Shown here: positions 1 through 5,268 of the stretch, in pieces
Layout: the number at the start of each line of letters is the position of its first letter
Numbering within the stretch: the stretch's first letter is position 1
Source: Thermoplasmata archaeon
GTDB taxonomy: Archaea; Thermoplasmatota; Thermoplasmata; Thermoplasmatales; Thermoplasmataceae
Assembly (NCBI GenBank): GCA_021802165.1
Contig: JAKAAU010000125.1
Span: 1-5,268 of the forward strand
Direction of reading: 5' to 3'
Length of the DNA: 5,268 bases
Notes under the pieces: model-generated
The model's input: the letters and a program-made list of their open reading frames with translations, nothing else
Databases searched by the model: none
What the model was told of the DNA's origin: nothing
Made by a program: the position numbers and the translations under genes

Positions 1-2
1 CC

Positions 3-881
3 CTGCTGATAGTTGAAAACGAATATTTTACTGAAGTGCTTCTGGCTTTTATCCTTAAATTCTTTAATAGGAAAATGAACATTTATGGGCCGGCATACCA
101 TATACCATCACCACCAAAAACCGGTAAATATTTCTTAAATTCTTTAATCCATTATGTTGATTATAAGCTGGGATTATGGCTTATGTCTTATATTTATTCT
201 GGAATTTACACCGAAAATTCATACATGCGAGATTATATAACATCTCTGAATCCCCGACAGCAGGTAATTGTTGAAAGCCCCGGAATAAAGGATGAATATA
301 TACTTCCATTATCTGAAATAAAAAATTCCAGGCGGGACATAGACTTCCTCTTCCTTACATCAATGACAGAAAATAAGGGAATTTATGATTTCCTGGCCGT
401 TGCCAAGGAACTCCAGAAGAGCCATAAAGACTTAAAAATAGTTATTGCAGGATACGCCTCTAATGATGTTCTGGATTTTGCCAGTAACCTGATGGCATCC
501 GGCAGGCTAAACAACCTTGAGATTTACCATAATATAAGTGATGGTGAAAAATATAAGTTATATTTAAGATCGAAAATATACGTGCTCCCATCAATTGAAG
601 ATGGCATACCCATAACATTCTACGAGGCCTGGTCCTGCGGGAATACTGTGATTGCTTACAATCTAGAAACCTATTCCGATATAACTGACTACTTCATAGG
701 AGTGGAAAAAGGAAATTTGAAGGAATTAATAAGAACATGTGAATCTGTTTATAATAATTACAATGCATATTTTAATGAATTTGTTCAAAAATCCTATAAT
801 TATTCTATTGGCCACTCCTATGAAAAAAGTATTGATAAAATCATTAAAAATATAGGGAAATTAATCGAACAGTTTAATTAG
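3..881 (+). CDS. GT4-family glycosyltransferase, 5'-truncated by window edge
   Basis: This is the C-terminal part of a GT-B fold glycosyltransferase of the GT4 type, which transfers a sugar from an activated nucleotide donor to a lipid or glycan acceptor at the cytoplasmic face of the membrane. The frame is open to the left edge: eleven further codons (LLIVENEYFTE) precede a GTG at 36, and they read like the N-domain of such enzymes. The true start is therefore outside the window and the GTG is probably internal. Counting from that GTG, residues 102-120 hold the donor-domain first strand and phosphate-binding loop (FLFLTSMTENKGIYDF, with K114-G115). Residues 134-140 (KIVIAGY) form the next strand, and 184-199 (LPSIEDGIPITFYEAW) form the EX7E-type motif. 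The usual first Glu is aligned with Asp189, giving DX7E, although Glu188 is adjacent. The acceptor specificity cannot be read. Its stop overlaps the stop of the convergent DUF2079 gene. The fold and family are secure; the substrate is unknown. Confidence 0.88.
   Translation: MLIVENEYFTEVLLAFILKFFNRKMNIYGPAYHIPSPPKTGKYFLNSLIHYVDYKLGLWLMSYIYSGIYTENSYMRDYITSLNPRQQVIVESPGIKDEYILPLSEIKNSRRDIDFLFLTSMTENKGIYDFLAVAKELQKSHKDLKIVIAGYASNDVLDFASNLMASGRLNNLEIYHNISDGEKYKLYLRSKIYVLPSIEDGIPITFYEAWSCGNTVIAYNLETYSDITDYFIGVEKGNLKELIRTCESVYNNYNAYFNEFVQKSYNYSIGHSYEKSIDKIIKNIGKLIEQFN
874..881. other. Tail-to-tail overlap of two convergent genes
   Basis: The TAG stop of the left glycosyltransferase (879-881) lies inside the last codons of the DUF2079 gene, whose TAA stop is read from 874-876 on the other strand. 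The overlap is 8 bp, so neither gene has a private 3' region. Candidate oligo-T termination tracts therefore lie inside the opposite gene. For the plus strand there is T4 at 898-901. For the minus strand there are T5 (846-850) and T6 (823-828). Archaeal RNA polymerase commonly stops at such U-rich tracts without a hairpin, but these assignments are inference. Confidence 0.8.
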
Positions 882-2493
882 GGCCGCTAAATAGAGGTTT
901 TCCTGTATATCCCTTTTCAAGAACAGTAATGCCGTATCCATGTGCATATACTCCATAATCCCCAGAAATCATATACTGCTGATCCAGCTGGTAAAGTGAT
1001 ATTTGAGAGTTCTCTACATTTGCAGTATCATAGGACCACTGGCTCTTTAAATCTATTATAAGGTATTGATAATAGCTTCCATTTACAATTATATCAGAAG
1101 TATATGGAAACGCTGTTGCATTGGGGTCATTGCCAAATAAAGGAAAAATAGAATTTTCAGTAACAATCCTGGCATTTTTGTTAATTGATGCTGCTATTTC
1201 CTTTTCAAAGTCTATCTGGTGCATATATGTTTGATTATTTATGTCAGTGGCCAGGTCATACATACTTGGATTAAAGGTATAACCTGATACCAGGGGTGTT
1301 GCAATGGAAAAGCCAAATAGCGATATCACTATAATAGCAACCAGAGCAATATTAACCTGTTTTCTGTAAGATGGATGTGTTTCAGATTTCTTTACCATAA
1401 CATATATTCCCAGGATAGCACTAACAGCGATCATTGGAATGAACATCATTGTGTACTGGTATCCTATTGTATAATATGGCTGGTAAATAGAAAACATGGC
1501 ATAGAGTATATATGGCACAAAAAGGAAAATGGATTTCGGGTATCTAAGGAATAAAAACGCGTAGCCACCCAGTCCAAAGAATAATACAGTAAGCTTCAGG
1601 TAGTAGTTAGATGTTAGGAGTTTTATAACCAGTAATGGATTGGTAAACACATCAATTACGAGAGAAACAGGACCTGTAGAGCCACTTACATGGATTGTAG
1701 GAACTGCAACAGAAACACCTGCAATATGGCTTTTCAAAAGTCCAGCAATCATAAAATATGAACCCAGTATAATAATTGAAAGGGCAAGGTAAGCTATAGA
1801 TTCTACTTTTCTTTTACTGATATTCAAGAAAAGTGTCTTATTAATAAACAGTTCAAAAATCACCAGCATAATAGCAATGAAGACAAAGGCTGAATGCAGG
1901 GATACTATAAGCCCGATAAAAATTATATTCATTATTATATTCTTTTTAATGAAGGAATATAAGGCAAGAAATAAGAACAACGGCAGAAAAACCATTAAAT
2001 GGAAGTCAAAAAAAACAGGGCTCTCGGTCAGTGGGGATAAGAGAAATGCAAGAGCAATTATAAAAGATATTATTCTGAATTTTCTGAGTTCATATGTGTT
2101 GTTATGCCCCATCCTATTTAATATTTCAAGGGAAAGCCTGTAAAGGACAAAGGCAGAAAGCCCAATGGCAAAATCCTGTATGATTAGAAGTGTGTAAGCG
2201 TGAGGATAAACATAATAAGGTATAACCAGCAGAAATAAAATAGGGGAAAAGTGTTCAGAAAGATAGCTTCCAGGTAAAAGTGCAGTGTAGAATAAATGCC
2301 CGTGTATTGCAGAATATAAAGCCTGAGTATATACACCCAGATCCCAGGCAGACATATTCAGCAAATCAAATTGAAAAAAAGAGTAAAGAGTAAATAAAAC
2401 AGAAAAAATGACTGATATAATAAAAATAGAAAAGCTATATTTATCAAGATATAGTGCATTTGATAAATGTCTCAGCCTTTTATTGGTTCTCAT
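874..2493 (-). CDS. DUF2079 multispanning membrane protein (predicted GT-C-like glycosyltransferase)
   Basis: This 539-residue integral membrane protein has about 11-12 hydrophobic segments (near residues 21-41, 84-120, 140-215, 233-252, 275-335, 346-367, 380-400) and a polar C-terminal domain (about 402-539). Recognised DUF2079 hallmarks are WDLGVYTQAL (50-59), a GSYLSEHFSPILF block (75-87), FFDFH (161-165) and YQYTMMFIPM (345-354). DUF2079 proteins resemble GT-C enzymes such as the PMT/ArnT group, which use lipid-phosphate sugars outside the membrane. By analogy Asp51 in the first external loop would be the catalytic acid or metal ligand; this is inference. The C-terminal domain carries three N-X-S/T sequons (N420, N458, N471), so it may itself be glycosylated. 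The ATG at 2493 is supported by a TATA-like box centred about 28 nt upstream. The gene follows the GT2 gene by 57 bp, on the same strand. The family is confident; the substrate is unknown. Confidence 0.92.
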   Translation of the reverse strand: MRTNKRLRHLSNALYLDKYSFSIFIISVIFSVLFTLYSFFQFDLLNMSAWDLGVYTQALYSAIHGHLFYTALLPGSYLSEHFSPILFLLVIPYYVYPHAYTLLIIQDFAIGLSAFVLYRLSLEILNRMGHNNTYELRKFRIISFIIALAFLLSPLTESPVFFDFHLMVFLPLFLFLALYSFIKKNIIMNIIFIGLIVSLHSAFVFIAIMLVIFELFINKTLFLNISKRKVESIAYLALSIIILGSYFMIAGLLKSHIAGVSVAVPTIHVSGSTGPVSLVIDVFTNPLLVIKLLTSNYYLKLTVLFFGLGGYAFLFLRYPKSIFLFVPYILYAMFSIYQPYYTIGYQYTMMFIPMIAVSAILGIYVMVKKSETHPSYRKQVNIALVAIIVISLFGFSIATPLVSGYTFNPSMYDLATDINNQTYMHQIDFEKEIAASINKNARIVTENSIFPLFGNDPNATAFPYTSDIIVNGSYYQYLIIDLKSQWSYDTANVENSQISLYQLDQQYMISGDYGVYAHGYGITVLEKGYTGKPLFSGPN

Positions 2494-2517
2494 TTAATCC
2501 CTGTATTGTAAAATTGT

Positions 2518-2530
2518 AATATAATCTTTA
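2518..2530 (-). promoter_or_regulatory. TATA-like core promoter of the DUF2079 gene
   Basis: On the minus strand the sequence reads TAAAGATTATATT, with TTATAT at 2519-2524. Its centre is about 28 nt before the ATG at 2493. With the usual archaeal spacing of about 26 nt from TATA centre to transcription start, the mRNA would have a leader of only a few nt. A GGGA close to the ATG is too weak to call a ribosome binding site. The purine-rich AAAGA just upstream could serve as the TFB recognition element. This suggests the DUF2079 gene can be transcribed separately from the GT2 gene. Confidence 0.5.
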
Positions 2531-2532
2531 TC

Positions 2533-2537
2533 AAAAA
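2533..2537 (-). terminator. Possible oligo-T terminator after the GT2 gene
   Basis: Five consecutive T residues on the minus strand lie 13 nt after the GT2 stop codon and immediately before the promoter-like element of the next gene. Archaeal termination at short U tracts makes this plausible, but in such AT-rich DNA a T5 run is common by chance. Read-through into the DUF2079 gene is equally possible. Confidence 0.25.
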
Positions 2538-2550
2538 TGTTAGTTTGCTT

Positions 2551-3321
2551 TTAAAATTTGGAATTTTTACTCTCTATTTCCTTTATTTTATTTTTTACGG
2601 ATGGTGCTTTTATAAATCTTGTTAGGAACCTAGCTGTAATATATAAAAATAGACCGTAAACTTTGCCAACAAAACCGTGAAGTGTATAAAATTTTAATAG
2701 CCTCCTATATGTAAATCCAGAAACGAATAAAATATCAGAGGTACACTTGATCCGCCGTATTAATTTGCCAACCATGCTTATTTCATATCTACTTTCCCTG
2801 CCGGCACCCAGATTTCTTATTTTAAGGCACCTATATTCACATTCAAAATTTATGCGTATTATGGCGTTGAAATGGTTACATACATTTTCGAAGAAGATAT
2901 CATCCATACAGTTTACATTCTGCCATGCATCATAATAGTCAAATAGCTCCCTTTTAGCTATAAAGATATTTTGATTACACTTATCTCCAATCAAATGAAA
3001 CTCAAAAATTTTATTATCAATGCCATATGACTCGTATGCTTTTATTACCTTATCTATAGATGAAATTTGAATATCGAAGTCCATGAGTACGATAGTATGT
3101 CCATGGGAATTTTCTATGGCAATTTTCCTGCCCAGCCCGCGTGAACATTTTTTTTTAATTAAATTTATCCTTCCAGAATACTTTGAAAGAATTTCGGAAG
3201 TTCTATCTTTAGACCCTCCATCTACAACGACAATCTCGTGATCCGTATCTAGCAATGGGGTCAAAAAGTCTGTTACTATACCCTCTGAATTGTACACGGT
3301 CGTGCAGATAGAATATTGCAT
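2551..3321 (-). CDS. GT2-family glycosyltransferase (GT-A fold)
   Basis: This 256-residue enzyme starts directly with the first strand of the GT-A fold (QYSICTTVYNSEG, 2-14), as family 2 proteins do. It continues with the nucleotide-binding VVVDGGSKDRT (31-41), GLGRKIAIENS (62-72) and the metal-binding DXD as DFD (81-83). MDD at 139-141 is in the place of the catalytic ED/DD base motif. A hydrophobic patch (about 221-235) and a lysine-rich tail follow, suggesting peripheral membrane attachment. Such enzymes transfer sugars from nucleotide donors to polyprenol phosphate or growing glycans in the cytoplasm. The start is forced: an in-frame TAG lies at 3361-3363 and no other start codon occurs between it and the ATG at 3321. 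Eight cysteines (6, 59, 115, 138, 148, 161, 165, 193) are many for a protein of this size. Upstream is a promoter and a 14-bp palindrome. The family is confident; the sugar and acceptor are unknown. Confidence 0.9.
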   Translation of the reverse strand: MQYSICTTVYNSEGIVTDFLTPLLDTDHEIVVVDGGSKDRTSEILSKYSGRINLIKKKCSRGLGRKIAIENSHGHTIVLMDFDIQISSIDKVIKAYESYGIDNKIFEFHLIGDKCNQNIFIAKRELFDYYDAWQNVNCMDDIFFENVCNHFNAIIRINFECEYRCLKIRNLGAGRESRYEISMVGKLIRRIKCTSDILFVSGFTYRRLLKFYTLHGFVGKVYGLFLYITARFLTRFIKAPSVKNKIKEIESKNSKF

Positions 3322-3340
3322 GTCCAGAAATTCAACAACA

Positions 3341-3355
3341 ATATTAAAGTTTATA
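3341..3355 (-). promoter_or_regulatory. Core promoter of the GT2 gene
   Basis: The minus strand holds two overlapping candidates: TATAAA (3350-3355), centred about 31 nt before the ATG, and TTTAATATT (3340-3348), ending exactly 18 nt before it. The first would give a leader of about 5 nt and the second a leaderless mRNA. No ribosome binding site is visible. The second element recurs at identical spacing before the divergent GT4 gene at 4126. Confidence 0.5.
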
Positions 3356-3361
3356 GGGTTC

Positions 3362-3375
3362 TAATCAATTGATTA
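3362..3375. repeat. 14-bp perfect palindrome upstream of the GT2 promoter
   Basis: TAATCAATTGATTA is its own reverse complement over all 14 positions. It lies 6 nt upstream of the TATAAA candidate, the usual place for an archaeal activator site or an operator that interferes with TFB loading. A dimeric helix-turn-helix regulator site is a reasonable guess, but AT-rich DNA makes chance palindromes more likely and no second copy was seen in the window. Confidence 0.45.
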
Positions 3376-3538
3376 TTGCCATGTTTCCAATATTTAAACT
3401 ATGCTGGAGGGATTTTTTTTAAATGATCCTAAAATTTTATTTAATTAACCATAACATTAGTTTAGATATAATTGTATTTTAACTTAAACTTCAAAAATTT
3501 AAGAAAGCTTAATCGAATAGGTTTACACTATTGCGTAT

Positions 3539-3615
3539 CTTAAACTAGGAAGTGAGTGTCATCTCCGGAGTGGGTCGGGTAGTTAAGTTATTGTTATACT
3601 GCATCAGGCATGCCT
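3539..3615. other. GC-rich island with inverted repeats; possible structured RNA or element remnant
   Basis: Positions 3551-3580 are 18/30 G+C by hand count, against about 15% in the DNA just upstream (3421-3480). CTTAAACTA (3539-3547) can pair with TAGTTAAG (3580-3587), with one bulged A, bracketing this stretch. Inside it is the perfect palindrome CTCCGGAG (3563-3570), and just beyond it AGGCATGCCT (3606-3615). No tRNA, C/D box or riboswitch consensus was recognised. It could be a small RNA, a regulatory structure or a relic of a mobile element. Confidence 0.3.
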
Positions 3616-3756
3616 ATTATTTCGGGATATAAGTTCTCTATTTTACATCCCTATTCAGTTCCTTATTTACCCTATTTCTCCTACACTTTTTTATGGTTCT
3701 AATGGATGTTGAATCTATCCGGTTATTTGGTTAAATCTTTTTTACATGTGATAATT

Positions 3757-3772
3757 ATATAATATATTATAT
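3757..3772. repeat. 16-bp perfect AT-only palindrome
   Basis: ATATAATATATTATAT is self-complementary over all 16 positions. It contains TATA-like sequence on both strands, but no gene starts at a suitable distance on either side. Low sequence complexity makes chance a realistic explanation. Confidence 0.35.
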
Positions 3773-4098
3773 GGGTGCATATGGGATAAAAGGTCTTTAT
3801 TAATAATTGTAATTTATTCACATCGGTTTGTACAACAACTAAATCCCGATTTATCATGACAGGTTTTACATTCATGACTTTATGTTCCACAAGATTAATC
3901 TTCTTTGAATATGAACCTCTGAATATTGCCTAACAAACGCCAGACTGAATATTTTCCACTGATAGGATCAGACATATATTAACAATTACTGCATTGGATA
4001 AATCTAATGTCTATGATAGAAAAGGCCAAATGTTGGATTCACAATACATTACTATAATTCACAGAAATAATATATATTTTTAATACGGGAACTATTAT

Positions 4099-4107
4099 TT
4101 TAATATT
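4099..4107 (+). promoter_or_regulatory. Core promoter of the right-hand GT4 gene
   Basis: TTTAATATT ends 18 nt before the ATG at 4126, placing the expected transcription start at or next to the start codon. No ribosome binding site lies between (ACCAAGGCATTCACGTTT), which fits a leaderless mRNA. The same nonamer with the same 18-nt spacing precedes the GT2 gene on the other strand. A more distant AT-rich box (4068-4083) is a weaker alternative. Confidence 0.5.
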
Positions 4108-4125
4108 ACCAAGGCATTCACGTTT

Positions 4126-5259
4126 ATGGAGAAGACAGATAATTTTGACTATGTTTTTCTAATATGGGGAATTCCATTCAGAAAAGGGCGAGGAGCAGTT
4201 AACAAACAGATATATTCCCTTGCAAATAAATTGAGTCAAAATAATAATAAAGTTGGTATATTGTATATCTCTTATGATTCAGTGGCGAAAAAATATAATA
4301 TGATTAGAAATAATCCGTATTTTAACTTCAAATTATTAATTTCAAAATTTATCTATTCAAGACCAATATCATGTATTGTTCTTTATTTATATAAAAAAAG
4401 AGGTGGTAAATATATTAATAATAGAATAAAATTATTGGCTTCTGGAATAAATTTACCACAATTAATTGCAAAACACATAGTAACCAGTTATTGGTGGGCG
4501 GTACTTCTGGCATCTGAAAGATATCCTAAAGAGAATATATATTTTATTCTTTATCATGATTACTCAATGGACATTAAACATAGCAATATAGAGAATATAC
4601 CAAAACTCGAGATAGCATATAAATCGTCTAATTTAATTCTGGCCAATCGGGAATTGGGTGAGAAATTTGGTTCAAAATACCCATTGATCACTGAGGGAAT
4701 AGATATTGAAAAATTCCGATGTATGGATAATATAAATAAAATTGATGATTTGGTACTTGTACCGCTCAGAAGTAATCCGCTCAAGGGGGCGGAATACGCT
4801 ATTTCGGCTCTGAAGAGGATACATAAAGAATTTCCAGAAGTAAAGCTAGTTGCATTTGGAGATTTTGGTGGTAAAGTTCCAGATTTTGTAGATTTCAGAC
4901 ATGTTATATCCGATGAGATTCTGAGGGAATATTACTGTAAAGCTACATATTTTATACTCCCCTCAATTATTGAAGGAATTCCAGAACCACTTTTAGAAGC
5001 TATGGCTGCAGGATGTGCATGTATTTCAACCGCATGTGGAGGTTCACAGGAAGTAATAAATGACGGTACAAACGGAATCATAGTTCCTGTAAAAGACCCT
5101 GATTCAATGTTTATGGCATTCAAGAAATTGTATAATGTAAAGGACAAAACCCGGTATTTAATGGCCGAAGCTATGAAATCCGCAGTTAAATTTGACTTAA
5201 ATAGAACATATGAAGATTTTATAAACGCTATAAACTTCTATACGGATAAGAAAAAATAA
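4126..5259 (+). CDS. GT4-family glycosyltransferase (GT-B fold)
   Basis: This complete 377-residue enzyme is of normal length for GT4 retaining glycosyltransferases, which move a sugar from a nucleotide donor onto a glycan or lipid in the cytoplasm. The N-terminal acceptor domain (about 8-190) begins with a hydrophobic strand and the glycine-containing loop FRKGRGAVNKQIYSLA (18-33). The C-terminal donor domain (about 205-360) has LVPLRSNPLKGAEYA (211-225), with R215 and K220 as expected donor-phosphate contacts. It also has the EX7E motif EGIPEPLLE (283-291) followed by AMAAG, then GGSQEVINDGTNGIIVPVKDPDS (305-327), the classical donor-binding end. The start is fixed: an in-frame TAA at 4081-4083 lies upstream with no other start codon between, and a TATA-like box fits a leaderless message. 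The N-terminal half is far more AT-rich than the C-terminal half. No signal peptide or membrane helix is seen. The family is confident; the sugar and acceptor are unknown. Confidence 0.93.
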   Translation: MEKTDNFDYVFLIWGIPFRKGRGAVNKQIYSLANKLSQNNNKVGILYISYDSVAKKYNMIRNNPYFNFKLLISKFIYSRPISCIVLYLYKKRGGKYINNRIKLLASGINLPQLIAKHIVTSYWWAVLLASERYPKENIYFILYHDYSMDIKHSNIENIPKLEIAYKSSNLILANRELGEKFGSKYPLITEGIDIEKFRCMDNINKIDDLVLVPLRSNPLKGAEYAISALKRIHKEFPEVKLVAFGDFGGKVPDFVDFRHVISDEILREYYCKATYFILPSIIEGIPEPLLEAMAAGCACISTACGGSQEVINDGTNGIIVPVKDPDSMFMAFKKLYNVKDKTRYLMAEAMKSAVKFDLNRTYEDFINAINFYTDKKK

Positions 5260-5268
5260 AATAAACTT

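Larger units (their letters stand above)
3322..4125. other. 804-bp intergenic region between divergent genes, no convincing gene
   Basis: All six frames are interrupted by frequent stops. The longest open piece noted is 55 codons on the minus strand (3723-3890, from a GTG) and matches nothing I recognise. The region is mostly very AT-rich (about 15% G+C by hand count over 3421-3480) with a richer patch at about 3541-3660. It carries the two divergent core promoters at its ends, a 14-bp palindrome (3362-3375), a T8 run (3413-3420), a 16-bp AT palindrome (3757-3772), a GC-rich island (3539-3615), a pyrimidine-rich stretch (3634-3690) and a 9-bp direct repeat CTGAATATT (3919-3927 and 3945-3953). 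It is long for a compact archaeal genome and may hold decayed genes or an untranslated RNA. Confidence 0.7.

Noticed and set aside
36..38. GTG as the start of the left glycosyltransferase
   Set aside because: The frame is open to the window edge, and the eleven codons before it read as normal GT4 N-domain sequence; the protein from this GTG lacks much of the N-terminal domain.
1877..2143. 88-codon plus-strand reading frame
   Set aside because: Lies wholly antisense within the DUF2079 gene; low-complexity Ile/Lys-rich product with no recognisable domain.
2747..2935. 62-codon plus-strand reading frame
   Set aside because: Antisense shadow of the GT2 gene, with no promoter or domain evidence.
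3413..3420. T8 run as a terminator
   Set aside because: No plus-strand gene lies upstream of it in a position to need one; a homopolymer in AT-rich spacer is likely by chance.
3610..3702. 30-codon plus-strand frame starting at an ATG within the GC-rich island
   Set aside because: Short and aromatic-rich with no promoter at a suitable distance; it runs antisense to the purine-rich strand that looks more like former coding sequence.
3821..3852. Inverted repeat ATCGG/CCGAT with bulged extension as a hairpin
   Set aside because: Only five clean base pairs plus AT pairs across a two-base bulge; not distinguishable from chance.
3322..4125. CRISPR array, tRNA or C/D box RNA in the intergenic region
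   Set aside because: No regularly spaced repeats, no tRNA-like arms, and no C box (RTGATGA) with D box (CTGA) pairing on either strand were found by eye.
4560..4784. 74-codon minus-strand reading frame
   Set aside because: Antisense shadow of the right-hand GT4 gene.
4932..5147. 71-codon minus-strand reading frame
   Set aside because: Antisense to the conserved EX7E region of the GT4 gene; its openness follows from the codons of the real gene.

Overview
The window looks like a cell-surface glycosylation locus from an AT-rich archaeon, most likely Thermoplasmatales (Ferroplasma, Acidiplasma, Cuniculiplasma or Thermoplasma type). The reasons are: TATA-like boxes about 24-30 nt before start codons, no convincing Shine-Dalgarno sequences (so leaderless or near-leaderless mRNAs), abundant AGG/AGA arginine and ATA isoleucine codons, and a DUF2079 multispanning membrane protein beside archaeal-type glycosyltransferases. 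The lineage is an inference from gene content and style. No rRNA, tRNA or marker gene is present to prove it.

Layout: (1) 3-881 (+), the C-terminal part of a GT4-type glycosyltransferase whose start lies off the left edge. (2) 874-2493 (-), a complete 539-residue DUF2079 protein, a predicted GT-C-like membrane glycosyltransferase, whose stop codon overlaps the end of gene 1 tail to tail by 8 bp. (3) 2551-3321 (-), a complete 256-residue GT2 (GT-A fold) glycosyltransferase, separated from gene 2 by 57 bp. (4) 3322-4125, an 804-bp gap between divergent genes with no convincing gene. It contains promoter elements at both ends, perfect palindromes, a locally GC-rich island and faint traces of decayed coding sequence. 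(5) 4126-5259 (+), a complete 377-residue GT4 (GT-B fold) glycosyltransferase.

The four genes fit one theme. Cytoplasmic GT2 and GT4 enzymes would add sugars from nucleotide donors (or dolichol-phosphate precursors) to a lipid-linked glycan, and the DUF2079 protein could transfer lipid-linked sugars on the outer face of the membrane. In wall-less Thermoplasmatales such products would be lipoglycan, glycocalyx or N-glycans on surface proteins. This pathway view is inferred from families; no substrate can be read from the sequence.

No CRISPR array, intact insertion sequence, toxin-antitoxin pair or defence system was seen. The points most worth a second look are the identical TTTAATATT promoter element at identical spacing before the two divergent genes, the 14-bp palindrome just upstream of the GT2 promoter, the GC-rich structured island with coding relics in the gap, and the split base composition of the right-hand GT4 gene.
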